DNA from: Symsagittifera roscoffensis
Lineage: Eukaryota > Xenacoelomorpha > Acoela > Convolutidae
Direction: 5' to 3'
DNA: 64,000 bases
Assembly (NCBI RefSeq): GCF_963678635.1
Contig: NC_087066.1
Location: 44,939,624-45,003,623 of the forward strand
Part shown: positions 52,461 to 62,458 of the stretch, in pieces
How the letters are laid out: every line of letters begins with the position of its first letter
Position numbering within the stretch: the first letter of the stretch is position 1
Translations under genes and position numbers: made by a program
The notes under the pieces: model-generated
Told to the model about the DNA's origin: nothing
Seen by the model: the letters and a program-made list of their open reading frames with translations, nothing else
Databases searched by the model: none

Positions 52461-53650
52461 TGATGTTACTTTGTAAAATTGCGAAGTTTCATAACTTTTT
52501 TTAATGAAAACGCTCAAATCATGTTCTAAAAGTGCAACTCAAATGTATGTGTTAGTGGGGGGAAAGTGCGAACTTAGTTTTAATGTTTGATGTTTTTATT
52601 GTTTTAAACGCATCATAAATCTATAAATTAGCTTGAAATAGTTATAATTTGATATATCACCTGATCCTATCTGAGGTTAGTCTGTGGCACCTTATTCTGC
52701 GTGGAAAATTGAAAAAAAAAAGCTGAAACACACCCGAAGACAAGCATTCTCCTGACTTTCAGTATTCGGAACAACTGCAGTCTTGTTATAAAATGTTGCT
52801 TTTTACTCAAGCTATAACTTTGCATGGTTTGCTAACAAAACATAGATACAGAAATGAACTTAAAGCTTGTCATAACATGCTGTACAAAAATTTATTTTTT
52901 GAGTATCTATGCTGTCTATTGCTCAAATTAAGCTGTATTAAACTTTTTTGGTGGGTTTTTCTTATTTTACCAGCAAGAAGGCTGTCTTAGTTTTAAGACC
53001 ATCTGTGTTATTAATTAAATAATAGTGCCGAGCTACAAAGAATACAATGGAAATATTTTGGAGAACTAAGATCCGTCATTTAATTTACGTCAGGATACTT
53101 GAGGTCTATTCAACCATTAGATGCGCGATCACCAGAAAATGAATTATTTATCTGTGTTGCGAACTTTGCGTTTCAGAAGTCAGTCAAAAGTCATACGCTA
53201 AACCGCCATATTCCTTTCGAAATTCACTGGAGTTCAGCTACCACGTTGCAAGGTAATCTTGTCTTTAATTACGCCGAACTATTTAAGCGGAACCAGCAGC
53301 ATACTTGCAGAGAACTTACTTCTAAAGCTAATAAGAAGCAAGCCTTAAAATCTTCCATTTTTTCGGAGGGTCAATTTAGTGGGATTAATAGTAAATATTG
53401 CAAACTGAGTTCAACTCTGAACCGAAAAATTCTTTCAGGACAAAATTGTGAACCAATCCGATTCAACTAACCAATTGATGAACCAATTCGTGTACTAAAG
53501 GAACAGGTTGATTGTTCAAGCACCAAGAAGTCAAAAAGCAGTCATTGTGAAAACTTTTCACGTTTCGATCATAACTTGATAAGGTTTTTTCCAACGGACA
53601 ATTTCGATCAGTTTATTCGCTCTCCTTAAAAAAGTAAAGTTGGAAAAACG

Positions 53651-54307
53651 ATGGCTGTGAGCTCAAAAGTTTCGGAAGGACTGGTGAAGTTCCTAATTTT
53701 TATCCTCTCACTCTTGAGAGTAACACTGAAAAAGGGCTCGGACATGTTGAAGTATTTGAGCTACAACCAGAAGAAGAGCTCGACATTGAAATTTGTTTGG
53801 AACCCGCCAAAGGAGATAGCAAACCCCATTTTTAGGACCCTGGATATTCAACTGACTGCACCTGCTGTAGTGGACGGATTTCTACACTTGACTGACGCCA
53901 ACCAAGAATCGAACTCTTTCTCATTCTCAACCAAATCCGATCAAAAAAGCGAAAACTCTGCAGCTAATTATGAGCAACGATACTTCTTCAAGGAAACACC
54001 GTCTCAATCACTTGCCCATACCGATAAGATGCCCAGTGAGCGCGAATCACACCTGGAAAATTACCTGGACCAACTGATGAGTTACCCCCAAAATCCAGAC
54101 CCCGATCAGGAATCGATTAGTGCCTCAGAGTCTACTGCTAGTTCAGGTGAATTGGAACTGGAATTCTGCCCGCCGGTTTTGCCCGAGAATTTCGCGGTCA
54201 ACCATCAACGGGCTGTGGACTTAATTGCTAGAGGACCCATGGTGGCTATTGTAAATGTGGATACTTCCTTCAATAACCAGCGTCAACAAGACGTCCTGGT
54301 TTTCTGA
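53651..54307 (+). CDS. Hypothetical protein, single exon, 218 aa
   Basis: ATG at 53,651 to TGA, followed by AATAAA 171 bp later. The N-terminus has a hydrophobic stretch (LVKFLIFILSLLRVTL) that could be a membrane anchor or signal. The middle is Ser/Gln/Asn-rich. The C-terminus has FCPPVLPENFAVNHQRAVDL and MVAIVNVDTSFNNQRQQDVL. No family recognised. It could be a lineage-specific gene or one exon of a larger gene. Composition and codon pattern look more coding than the surrounding intergenic DNA. Confidence 0.5.
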   Translation: MAVSSKVSEGLVKFLIFILSLLRVTLKKGSDMLKYLSYNQKKSSTLKFVWNPPKEIANPIFRTLDIQLTAPAVVDGFLHLTDANQESNSFSFSTKSDQKSENSAANYEQRYFFKETPSQSLAHTDKMPSERESHLENYLDQLMSYPQNPDPDQESISASESTASSGELELEFCPPVLPENFAVNHQRAVDLIARGPMVAIVNVDTSFNNQRQQDVLVF

Positions 54308-54477
54308 CCGAAGTGTAGAGTAAACTTGCTCAATCGTGCATTTATAGGGAATTTGTATAATATACCTGAATGTGATAGGAGCAACACGCTGTTTTATGTA
54401 AAGATAAATATTAATATAACTTTGTCTGCTTAAAAATCCTTGAACTGAATCAACTAAAATCTTTTGTTCTTAAGCTA

Positions 54478-54483
54478 AATAAA
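54478..54483 (+). terminator. Polyadenylation signal for the 53,651 ORF
   Basis: AATAAA 171 bp downstream of the stop. Confidence 0.45.
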
Positions 54484-54622
54484 AGTTTTGCTTCGAATTT
54501 GCATTTTCAGATTGCCCGATTATTTAGCTGAAAAAAGTGCATCCTTTAAGAATTAAAATTCAAAATAAAATGCATCAGTTGGGAATTGATATTCAAATTA
54601 AAATAAATAAACTCAAGATCAG

Positions 54623-55204
54623 TTATATTTGAAATTGCGAGAGGTGTTTCATAAATTCTTTCAAACATTGCTCTTCGTCAGGCGCCTGAAACTTGGCGAA
54701 ACTCCAGAACTTTTGAGAAACTTTGCTGTTTTGAGGTTGATTTCTGTCCAATAATGGCGATATTTTAGGCCCCAAGAATATAATTTGAATAAAATTTTTG
54801 TCTTTAAAGCTCTGTATTTTCCCCAGATTCTTGTCCAACAATTTATTATCCACATCCCCCTTAGGAACTACAAAGCCGATCGGCTTTCGCTCTTTCTCCA
54901 ACTTAGCAAGGTTCTTTCCAAGCTCAGTTTTATTCATGAGCACCGCTTTGATTCTCGGAAGAGCTGAGTGGATTGAAACTTTCCTAACTCCGCTTGAGGA
55001 AGAAGCTACATCAGCTTCAATCATACCCGAATCTTCAGTTCCAATTTCCATCGATTCCAAGTCTTCGATATAGGGAAGAGTTTCAGTTTGCTGGAGCGTA
55101 AGGGCGTGAATAATTTTTGACAGTCTGTCAAATGAATTCCGACACAGATCGGAATGCTCTGGAATATTCAAAACAATGATGTACAGATCTTTTTCGACCT
55201 CCAT
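54623..55204 (-). CDS. Hypothetical protein, single exon, 193 aa
   Basis: ATG at 55,202-55,204. It begins MEVEKDLYIIVLNIPEHSD, a beta-strand-like start, and continues with a Ser-rich acidic loop and a basic helical stretch (MNKTELGKNLAKLEKERKPI). The end is KEFMKHLSQFQI. No signal peptide or membrane segment is visible. The family is not recognised. It converges with the 53,651 ORF, with 315 bp between their stops. No TTTATT (reverse AATAAA) is obvious downstream. Confidence 0.5.
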   Translation of the reverse strand: MEVEKDLYIIVLNIPEHSDLCRNSFDRLSKIIHALTLQQTETLPYIEDLESMEIGTEDSGMIEADVASSSSGVRKVSIHSALPRIKAVLMNKTELGKNLAKLEKERKPIGFVVPKGDVDNKLLDKNLGKIQSFKDKNFIQIIFLGPKISPLLDRNQPQNSKVSQKFWSFAKFQAPDEEQCLKEFMKHLSQFQI

Positions 55205-55937
55205 TTCACGATAGTTTTTAGTAACTTCAAAAGTTAGTCTTCAATTTTAAGAGCAGTAATTTGTTGAAGTTTTGATGTATAGGTATAACTACTGTACAAG
55301 AAAGTGGGTATGTTAAGTAAATTGCTATGGTAAGTAAGAGTGACTTAAACCTAATTTGCAATAGCAACAAACCAAATGTCAGCGTGCGAGGGAATAATGT
55401 TACTCGCAGTGTAGCCTCTTATTTGCTCTGAGTGAGACAAACTAATGCTTCAAACGAACCAAGATAAGGCTAGCTGTTTGCCCTTTGGTAGCGAAGGATG
55501 TATCTTGACAAACGAACCTCCTAACTGAACTGCTGTTCGCTAGTTCATAACGTACCTCTTTATTTGGTTTCTTGAACTTAAGTAAAGATTTGTACATTTC
55601 AGACAGAAAAGTTTTTCTCTCATCAAATGGTCGGTATTGACGGCACAGCTTTCTGGGCACGTTTAGAAATAACAAAACAGCTGTTTTTTGTGCATGCTGC
55701 ATAGATTGTTCGTACCACTAAAAGAGTTTCCACAAAAACGAAAAAAGATAAAACGTTTGTATGTATGAACTTATTACATATTTGCCTAAAAGTTTGATCT
55801 TCGCCTCTGTGTTGAAACTATTAAGTTTTGAATTTAGTGGTTGAGATAATTTTTCGACCTCTTTCGAATAGTGGAAACTATGGACTAAGGTCTGTTTGTT
55901 ATTCGTTTTTTACACCAATTTTGACTACTTCAAGGAA

Positions 55938-56345
55938 AACCCGTCTGGCTTAAGTGTGGTATCATACTAAAGCTTTTTTGGTCGTGCGTAGGACTAGATT
56001 GATTTTGGTGTTGAGAAAAACGGTCTGCAAACTTTCGGTTTTGAAACTAAGCTAGACGAAACTTGATGAGAGACTATGACATCCCAACTTATCAGTTCCA
56101 TTCTTACTGTTTTTTTGTTTTTCAATCTTTTTCTTTCAGTTTTTTTTGTCGTCACCCTTAACTTAAAAAAAACAAGCAGAAAAAAATAATAAATTCTGCG
56201 TCTCCTCAGTAGCAGCTGATTTAAACTCAATGATTAAACTACTTAAACACGAGCATCTTTCATATTCAATTTAATTTACTTTCGGTTTCAATCATAGTCA
56301 CTGGAAAAAGCTCTAAAATTGAGCTATTCGAGCTTTTAGAGCTTC
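55938..56345. repeat. Dispersed repeat, copy 1
   Basis: Matches 57,451-57,803 over blocks such as CATACTAAAGCTTTTTT, GTTGAGAAAAACGGTCTG and TCTGCGTCTCCTCAG. It then continues with sequence found at 58,266 onward, so copy 2 has an insertion. Confidence 0.7.
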
Positions 56346-57450
56346 TCTAAAGCTCTAAAATTAAGACAAGTGCTTAAGTTCAAACTCAGCATTTTTTAAA
56401 ATCCTTGAAGATAATTAGGAGGTATCGGCTCTGTTCCAATTGCGATACATTTTTATCGGAACCTATACCGCTTTCTCCCCTTTGGTTTTTCTATAAATCA
56501 ATTTCAGAACGCCTACTCAGAATGACATTTAATGCTCTTAACTGCAATAAAATCTGACAGCATGATCATGTGTACAGTGTTTTTTACGAATTGATTAAAT
56601 ACCATGAAAAAATTTGATAGAAGTTGTTTATTCAGAAAAAAATTGAATGATTAAAGTTAGATCTATCCAATAAAAGCACTCCACGATACTACAGAAATGT
56701 TAGCTATCCTTTTTGAGGTGATTCAAACTGTAGGCAAACATCTGCCGTCAGAAGAAAGTTGGATTCAAAAAATGTTACCCGCAAAGCGCGCTCTCCTCTC
56801 CTAGTACTTGATAAGAACTTGAATTTAATAATGGCGCGCATAAACATTATATAACTCTGAATTTTTGTATTCATGAAAACAAGAGTACTTGCTGCTATCC
56901 AAAATGTATAGATTGTTCCGACCATAAATATGGAAACTTGTCTTTTCACAATGTGAGGGATGGTAAATCTAAACTTCTTGAGATGTGATTCAAACAAGTT
57001 CAAAACAAATTTTTTCATGTGGTGTTTTGAAAAGTTTTACGCTGTTTGATGCGCATGATAAAACGCCGCACCCATGATATATATTTTTTTATTTTATAAA
57101 AGTTTTCATTTTTATCACTGTCAAGACTGAGTAGCATCGAAAATCTTCGAGGCCTCAAGAAGCCTAAAATGCGAAAAAGTTATGGTTTATTATTTATTGT
57201 CGTTCAAAATTAGATCAAATGAGTTTCTTAAAAATTAAGTTTCAATTTGGCATCTTTTAAGAAATGTCTTCAATTCAATTTACAACTGCCATTTTTTTGT
57301 TTGAAAAAATGAAATTAATCTTACGCAAAACCCTGAATGTGACGACTACCCCTTGAGGCCCGGTGAATATGTCATCTTTTCGGATAAAGACTATCGTTAT
57401 AAGGTTTCACGCGCTGATAGAACGAACTAGCGTTATGACTATTTCAATCA

Positions 57451-57803
57451 AAACGCGTCCGGATCAAGTGCGATGTCATACTAAAGCTTTTTTAGTCGTG
57501 ATTAGGTCTCGACTGAATTGAAAAAACTGTGATTTGAATATTTCGGTGTTGAGAAAAACGGTCTGAAAATTTTCGGTTTTTAGACTAATCTAGACGAAAC
57601 TTGAGGAGTGCTGACATCCCAATTTATCAGTTTTCAATTTACGTTTTTATTCCGCTTCGCAGTCTGTCTTAGTTTTTTTCGTAATCAGCTTTAACTTAAA
57701 TAAAAGCAGAAATTTCAGCAACTTCTGCGTCTCCTCAGCAGCAGTTGATTTAAGTTCAATGACTAAACTTAAGCTCGAATATTTTTCATGTTCATTTCAA
57801 TTT
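57451..57803. repeat. Dispersed repeat, copy 2, interrupted
   Basis: Second copy. It breaks off at about 57,803 and resumes near 58,266 (TTTCAATTATAGTCACC). The 460-bp insert contains several CCCAAATGGCATA repeats. Confidence 0.65.
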
Positions 57804-58183
57804 ACGGCAATTTCCCAAACGGCATAATTCCCAAATGGCATAAAAATGAAACTTTTCCCAAATGGCATAAATTTCAAGATTTTTTTTGCAATTCAAAGAG
57901 TTTCTATCAACGTAGAATTTTAACATTTTGTCAGGAACGAAAACATGCTAACAAGATTTGGAATTAATTCTTTCTAAGCAAATGTTAAACGACAATTGAC
58001 CACAAGAAGCTTATCAATAACCGCAAGTTTATGCTTTTCAATTTGTTTAAAAAATTTCTAATTTTTTTCAAAATAAAAAGACAATCAGCACTTGAAATGG
58101 CAACTTGAACACATTGTTCAGTCACATTGTTCACGAAAAAAAATATATTTCAATTTTCTAAATGCAACTGTTGCCTGAAATTT

Positions 58184-58535
58184 ATGCTATTTGGGAAACT
58201 TTTCATTTTCATGCCATTTGCGAATTATGCCATTTGAAATCTAATTTACGTAATCCAATATCTTGGATCCTACGTTACTTTCAGTTTCAATTATAGTCAC
58301 CTGAAACTTATGATAACTAACGTTTTCTAAAGCTCTAGCAAAAAGTGCTATGAGTTCAAACTTAAACACTTGTCTCAAATTTAGAGCTTTAGAAAACGTT
58401 AGTTATCATAAGTTTCAGGTGACTATAATTGAAACTAAAAGTAACGTAGGATCCAACATATTGGATTACGTAAATTAGATTTCAAATGGCATAATTCGCA
58501 AATGGCATGAAAATGAAAAGTTTCCCAAATAGCAT
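58184..58535. repeat. Foldback with 153-bp near-perfect arms
   Basis: The left arm 58,184-58,336 is the reverse complement of 58,383-58,535 with a few mismatches (for example ATCTTGG against ATGTTGG); the spacer is 46 bp. The arms include GTTAGTTATCATAAGTTTCA. It could be a MITE or foldback, or the result of an inverted duplication. A transcript would form a long hairpin. Confidence 0.9.
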
Positions 58536-59159
58536 TTAAGTTTGAACTGAGATTGAGGATTGAGTGCAGCAAAAACTTTCGTGGCCAGGCGAATGAAAAC
58601 CTCAATAAGAAATGTTTCGCAAACGTCCTTTTTAATGAACTTTTGTACAGGGACTACATTTTGTGCATTTCTTTTTGTGAAATTCTTTGTAAATTTATCT
58701 GATTGAAATCAATTTAATAAGCTCCAATTTTGTAAGAAAAGTGATTTTATGCTTTGTGCGTGAGTTTTTTCATCCAGTCCTTTTTTGCAATCGAAATGAT
58801 AGTTTTTAACCAAAAAAAATTGTATTTTATACCCCATTGAAGATATCGACTGCTTGAAAACCAATGCAAAAAGATATTTTACAACTGATCAATTTTTGCA
58901 AAGTTTTGGGAGCTGACATTTTGACCATGCTCTGGGCTAAGTTCTGAGCGCTTTGATGATTTTATTTTTAATCCTGAAAGCGTAATACGACTTATTTATG
59001 CGTGGCAAATTATCCCGCACAACAAAATTGTTCCAAATTGAGCTGCTGCCAGCTAATCGGTCGTATTAATTTCGAGCGACTCAAATTTTTACCTTTTATT
59101 TTTCACCGAAAAGTTTACTTTTTCAGTGTTTTTTTTTCCTAACAACTATTTGATATGAA

Positions 59160-59592
59160 TTAAGGGGCAGTCAGAACGTTCAGGGTTTTGACCTGATTTA
59201 TAAGTAGTCTTTTTATAATCTAATTTGTTACAAGATACATTTGAGATCCTGCTAGCTTGCTTTGCGGTAGTCAAAACGTGAATTTAATTGGGAGCGCTTT
59301 GATATCGAACTTTTTTCCCAACTCTAGCTTTTTTAAAAAGGTCGCATGGAGACAGTAATGAATTGACTAGGTCAAGTTTTAGTCAATACGTAAGTATTTC
59401 CAGGATCTTATTTTGCGTTTATTGAGGCTAAAACAACGTTGCTAAAAGTTTCATGTTGGTTTTTTTAGGGACCCGACCAAAGCTTAGTAGCAAGCTAAAC
59501 AGCTCTTATGTTTATCCTTTCCCTTCAAACTAAATTACAACAAGACTGCTCGTATCAGGGCGAAGCCCTGAATGTTCCGACTGCCTTTTAAG
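59160..59592. repeat. MITE-like element with about 50-bp terminal inverted repeats
   Basis: The left end GGGGCAGTCAGAACGTTCAG is mirrored by CTGAATGTTCCGACTGCC at the right (59,541-59,592), extending over about 50 bases with mismatches. Related ends occur at 52,388-52,450 and about 57,330-57,355, so this is a family. No ORF inside. Confidence 0.75.
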
Positions 59593-59836
59593 GTTTATGG
59601 AGCAGCAGTAATAACATAAAAAATTAAATGAAATAAAATAAAATGAATTTTTTTTTTCAAAATTTGAAATTTTTTATGAAAATAATCCCCCCACACGCCG
59701 TATATACCTTTTGAATGATATAAAAAAATTCCGTCAAAACTGGCTAGTTAAAAAGTCGAAATTTGTCTGAAGAAAAAAAACCCACCCCGAGCACAAATAT
59801 CGGAACAAAAAGCCAGTCATTAAAAAGTTTCTAATT

Positions 59837-59866
59837 GATATTGGACATGACTTATGGGCGTATACT
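59837..59866. repeat. 30-bp direct repeat, left
   Basis: Begins GATATTGGACATGACTTATG. The near-identical copy at 60,997-61,026 lies on the other side of the transposase-like fragment. Confidence 0.7.
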
Positions 59867-60198
59867 AACGCCAACACCACCTAGCATTCTCTCAGTTGTT
59901 GGCGCTTCAGCGTGTGAGGCAGTACATTTGAAAAAAATTTGATTATATTACTGATTGTGAACTAAATCTTGAAAAAACTAAATCATTAATTAATTGAATT
60001 GTTGTTATTTTATAACTAAATCAACAAATAGTTAACAAAAACACACAAACAAAAACTAAAAAAAAGAACGCACACATGCCCGGGGACTTCTACTTGAAAT
60101 CTGTTAGCGTGCGCTCCCAGTTGCACACAGTTTGTTGCACCCAGTTTACCACTCGTATGTTATCAGAATCAGTTGCCTCAAACACAGGTGAGATTTTT

Positions 60199-60399
60199 CT
60201 AATATGGAACCAGATCTGACAGATCGCTTATATCCACATTTTTTGTGCATACCCATCTGTAAACATCAGTAATATCGTTTCTTGGAGTTAATTTCAAGCG
60301 TAGATGGCAACAGCACCGGGTGCATATTCTAGGATTCTTCAGGAACAAGTGTTGTACGCGCCATTCAATAAACTCCCTATTCGATTTTGATAAAAACAA
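60199..60399 (-). pseudogene. Possible Merlin/ISXO2-type transposase zinc-ribbon fragment
   Basis: 66 codons opening with TTG (no ATG). SNREFIEWRVQHLF, CTRCCCHLRLKLTPRND and DVYRWVCTKN resemble the N-terminal zinc-ribbon region of ISXO2-like (Merlin) transposases: a C-x2-C pair, then D-x-YRW-x-C. No DDE domain follows nearby, so it is a remnant or a single exon. The call rests on motif resemblance only. Confidence 0.35.
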
Positions 60400-60996
60400 A
60401 CTAATTTCCCTTGAATTTTATCAGTCTTTTTGAAAGTTTTTGTTTAATGTTTTGTTAAGAATAAAGAAGTTATGTCTTCCAGATTGACTAGACCAAGCAC
60501 AAAACCGATTACTGTCTCACCAAAACCAGCTTCTTAATTTTTTCTTCCAAATAATCATTTCCTTGCATATTCTTTGAACTAGTTTCGGCAACCTTCTAAG
60601 CACCGTTGTCGTAAGATGATAAATATTTGTCATTAAATGGCAATTCTCACTCTGGTTGGTTTTTCTTTAGAAGTTTCGTAATTTTTTTTGCGTTATTCTT
60701 GTAACATTTTTGTTTGTCAATGCAGATGTTTTGAAAAATAGAACTTACGATTATTAATAGCTTTAATTCTTGTGTAGTTTTTACAGTTTAAATTATTTCA
60801 AAGCCTCACCCCTCCTCACATCACTTAGTTTTGAACATGACGAAATTTGCCAACAAGAACTCGGATTATCTTTTCGACAAACATTTTTTGGATTTTTATA
60901 TGTATGAATATTGTAATTGTTATTGGCTAAATGTTATCACATCAATTATCAACTTCTCAATTACAAAAAGACACAGTCGTTTAAGAGACTCGATTC

Positions 60997-61026
60997 GATA
61001 TTGGACATGAATCATAGGCGTATACC
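60997..61026. repeat. 30-bp direct repeat, right
   Basis: GATATTGGACATGAATCATA and following; same orientation as the left copy at 59,837. Confidence 0.7.
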
Positions 61027-61339
61027 ATGCAAAGTTACTCGCATATACAGGTACAATTTATCTGGCATTTGAGTTTTGAGGTGTATCTGAGATCCAATTA
61101 CTTCCCTTTCCTAAAAGAGTCCAAAAAATCAACTCGCGTCTAATCTCGCACCGAATATGGTGTCACACCTGAAATGGGATCAAACTAATTCTTTATAATA
61201 TATCTTACACATAATTTATGATAGAACTTGCGCTCATTATCTGTGATTATTTTTCTATTACGAGTTGCTACAAGACAGTACAAGAAAGTGTTAAAAAACT
61301 GTGCACGCTGTGTATCAATTTATCATACAACTCTCAAAA

Positions 61340-62458
61340 ATGAAGCAGTTGCTATGTCTAATAATCTTCAACCTTCCCTGTACCATTAATCTTCAAATTA
61401 TTAACAGCAATGTTGCGAAGACTAACAATTTATCAGGAAACACGGAAATTTTGGCCACAAACACTGCTGAAAAATTTCAGACAGCTGAAACTTTAACTAT
61501 CAATCAAACATTAGTTAAAAGTTCTACAGGTCTCGAGAATTCAACAGGAAGAAATCATGTCATAATTTCGATAAACTCCAGCCAAATGAATCAAGACATG
61601 TTAGACGAAGACAATTCAGCCCAAAATAGTTCCGCCAAACCTAGTTCATCTCATAACAAATCTGTCGTCAGCGCACCAGAAAACGCCGCAGCAATTAATG
61701 ATTCCATGATAGGAAACTTTCCATCTACGATGACTCATCCTCCTCTTGAACCCACCAAAGATACTGGTGCAGGCAGGGGGATTGAAGAACAGGATAAATT
61801 TTCATCCAATCAGACCTCGCCATTCAACTCTAAAACGTCAGTTTTTTGAAATTAGTCATGCTATAATTGTATCTATCTGGTCATTATATAAATTTGATGA
61901 AGGAGCAAAATCAAACAACTAGGGCACTTAATAATGCAAATGTAAACTATAGGTCAGGTGCCAATTAAGGAGGGGGGGGGGGGGGGTGGTTGGTTGTTTG
62001 GAATTTACTACAACATCGTTTTTGATTATCATCATGTCTTTGAAATGCGTCTTTTTAAAACTCGGCGCAATAAGTCTTGTTAGTCAGCTCATTTAATCTC
62101 TACAAAAATCTAGGCAAGCTAAAGAGTTATCCTTTTTTTAATAGTTAAAACGGTTCAATTCAATTTGCATTAATTGTGAAAACGAACAAAAACTGATCAA
62201 ATTTCGCATTTTAGACAGTGGAAGCTACGACTGATCATAATCGGGGTGGTAATTGGCATGACTGCATTGTTGGCACTGTACGTTCGCAAAATGGGGTTCC
62301 AACGAGGAACTTCTAGAGGTGGTGTGCCATATCGCCGGCATGGATCATCTGGAGGAAGAAGGGCCCCAGTGAGCCAATGGGACCCTCCTCATTCATCCAC
62401 ACTCCTTAGTATCCGAAGAAACAACAGCGATACAATGACAACTGAGATTGTATTTTGA
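61340..62458 (+). CDS. Single-pass type I membrane glycoprotein, 2 exons
   Basis: Exons 61,340-61,836 and 62,215-62,458, GT-AG and in phase, 246 aa. The ATG at 61,340 starts a typical signal peptide (MKQLLCLIIFNLPCTINL); the open frame upstream has only a GTG. The ectodomain of about 140 residues is Ser/Thr/Asn-rich with about eight N-glycosylation sequons (for example NLS, NQT, NSS, NDS). Exon 2 begins at the membrane segment (LRLIIIGVVIGMTALLALYV). The cytoplasmic tail is basic (YRRHGSSGGRRAPVSQW) and ends TTEIVF, which could bind a class II PDZ domain. No known family; the layout resembles mucin-like or syndecan-like receptors. Confidence 0.7.
61967..61987. repeat. Long G tract in the intron of the membrane-protein gene
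   Basis: A run of about 16 G following GGA and ending GTGG, like the tract in PSMD3 intron 1. Confidence 0.85.

Larger units (their letters stand above)
47559..53650. other. Gene-poor intergenic region
   Basis: About 6 kb with no convincing gene. Open frames here are short, AT-driven and hydrophobic. It holds the SINE-like sequence at 50,781-50,855, a C10 tract near 51,413-51,423, GAATT repeats at 51,729-51,748, several CAATTCAGC repeats at 51,785-51,875, a MITE-like end at 52,300-52,460, and a GC-rich patch at 52,150-52,200 of unknown origin. Confidence 0.6.
55205..61339. other. Intergenic region rich in repeats
   Basis: No convincing gene. Two copies of a dispersed repeat, a long foldback, a MITE and a possible transposase remnant are listed separately. 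Small minus-strand frames at 55,442-55,702 and 56,704-57,018 have ATG starts but no recognisable features. Confidence 0.55.

Noticed and set aside
53099-53470. 123-codon ORF upstream of the 53,651 gene
   Set aside because: It starts with TTG, with no ATG, no recognisable features and no splice link.
55442-55702. 86-codon minus-strand ORF
   Set aside because: It has an ATG start but no domain, and no clear splice connection to the gene at 54,623-55,204.
56704-57018. 104-codon minus-strand ORF with one hydrophobic stretch
   Set aside because: Repeat-rich AT-biased DNA; no supporting features.
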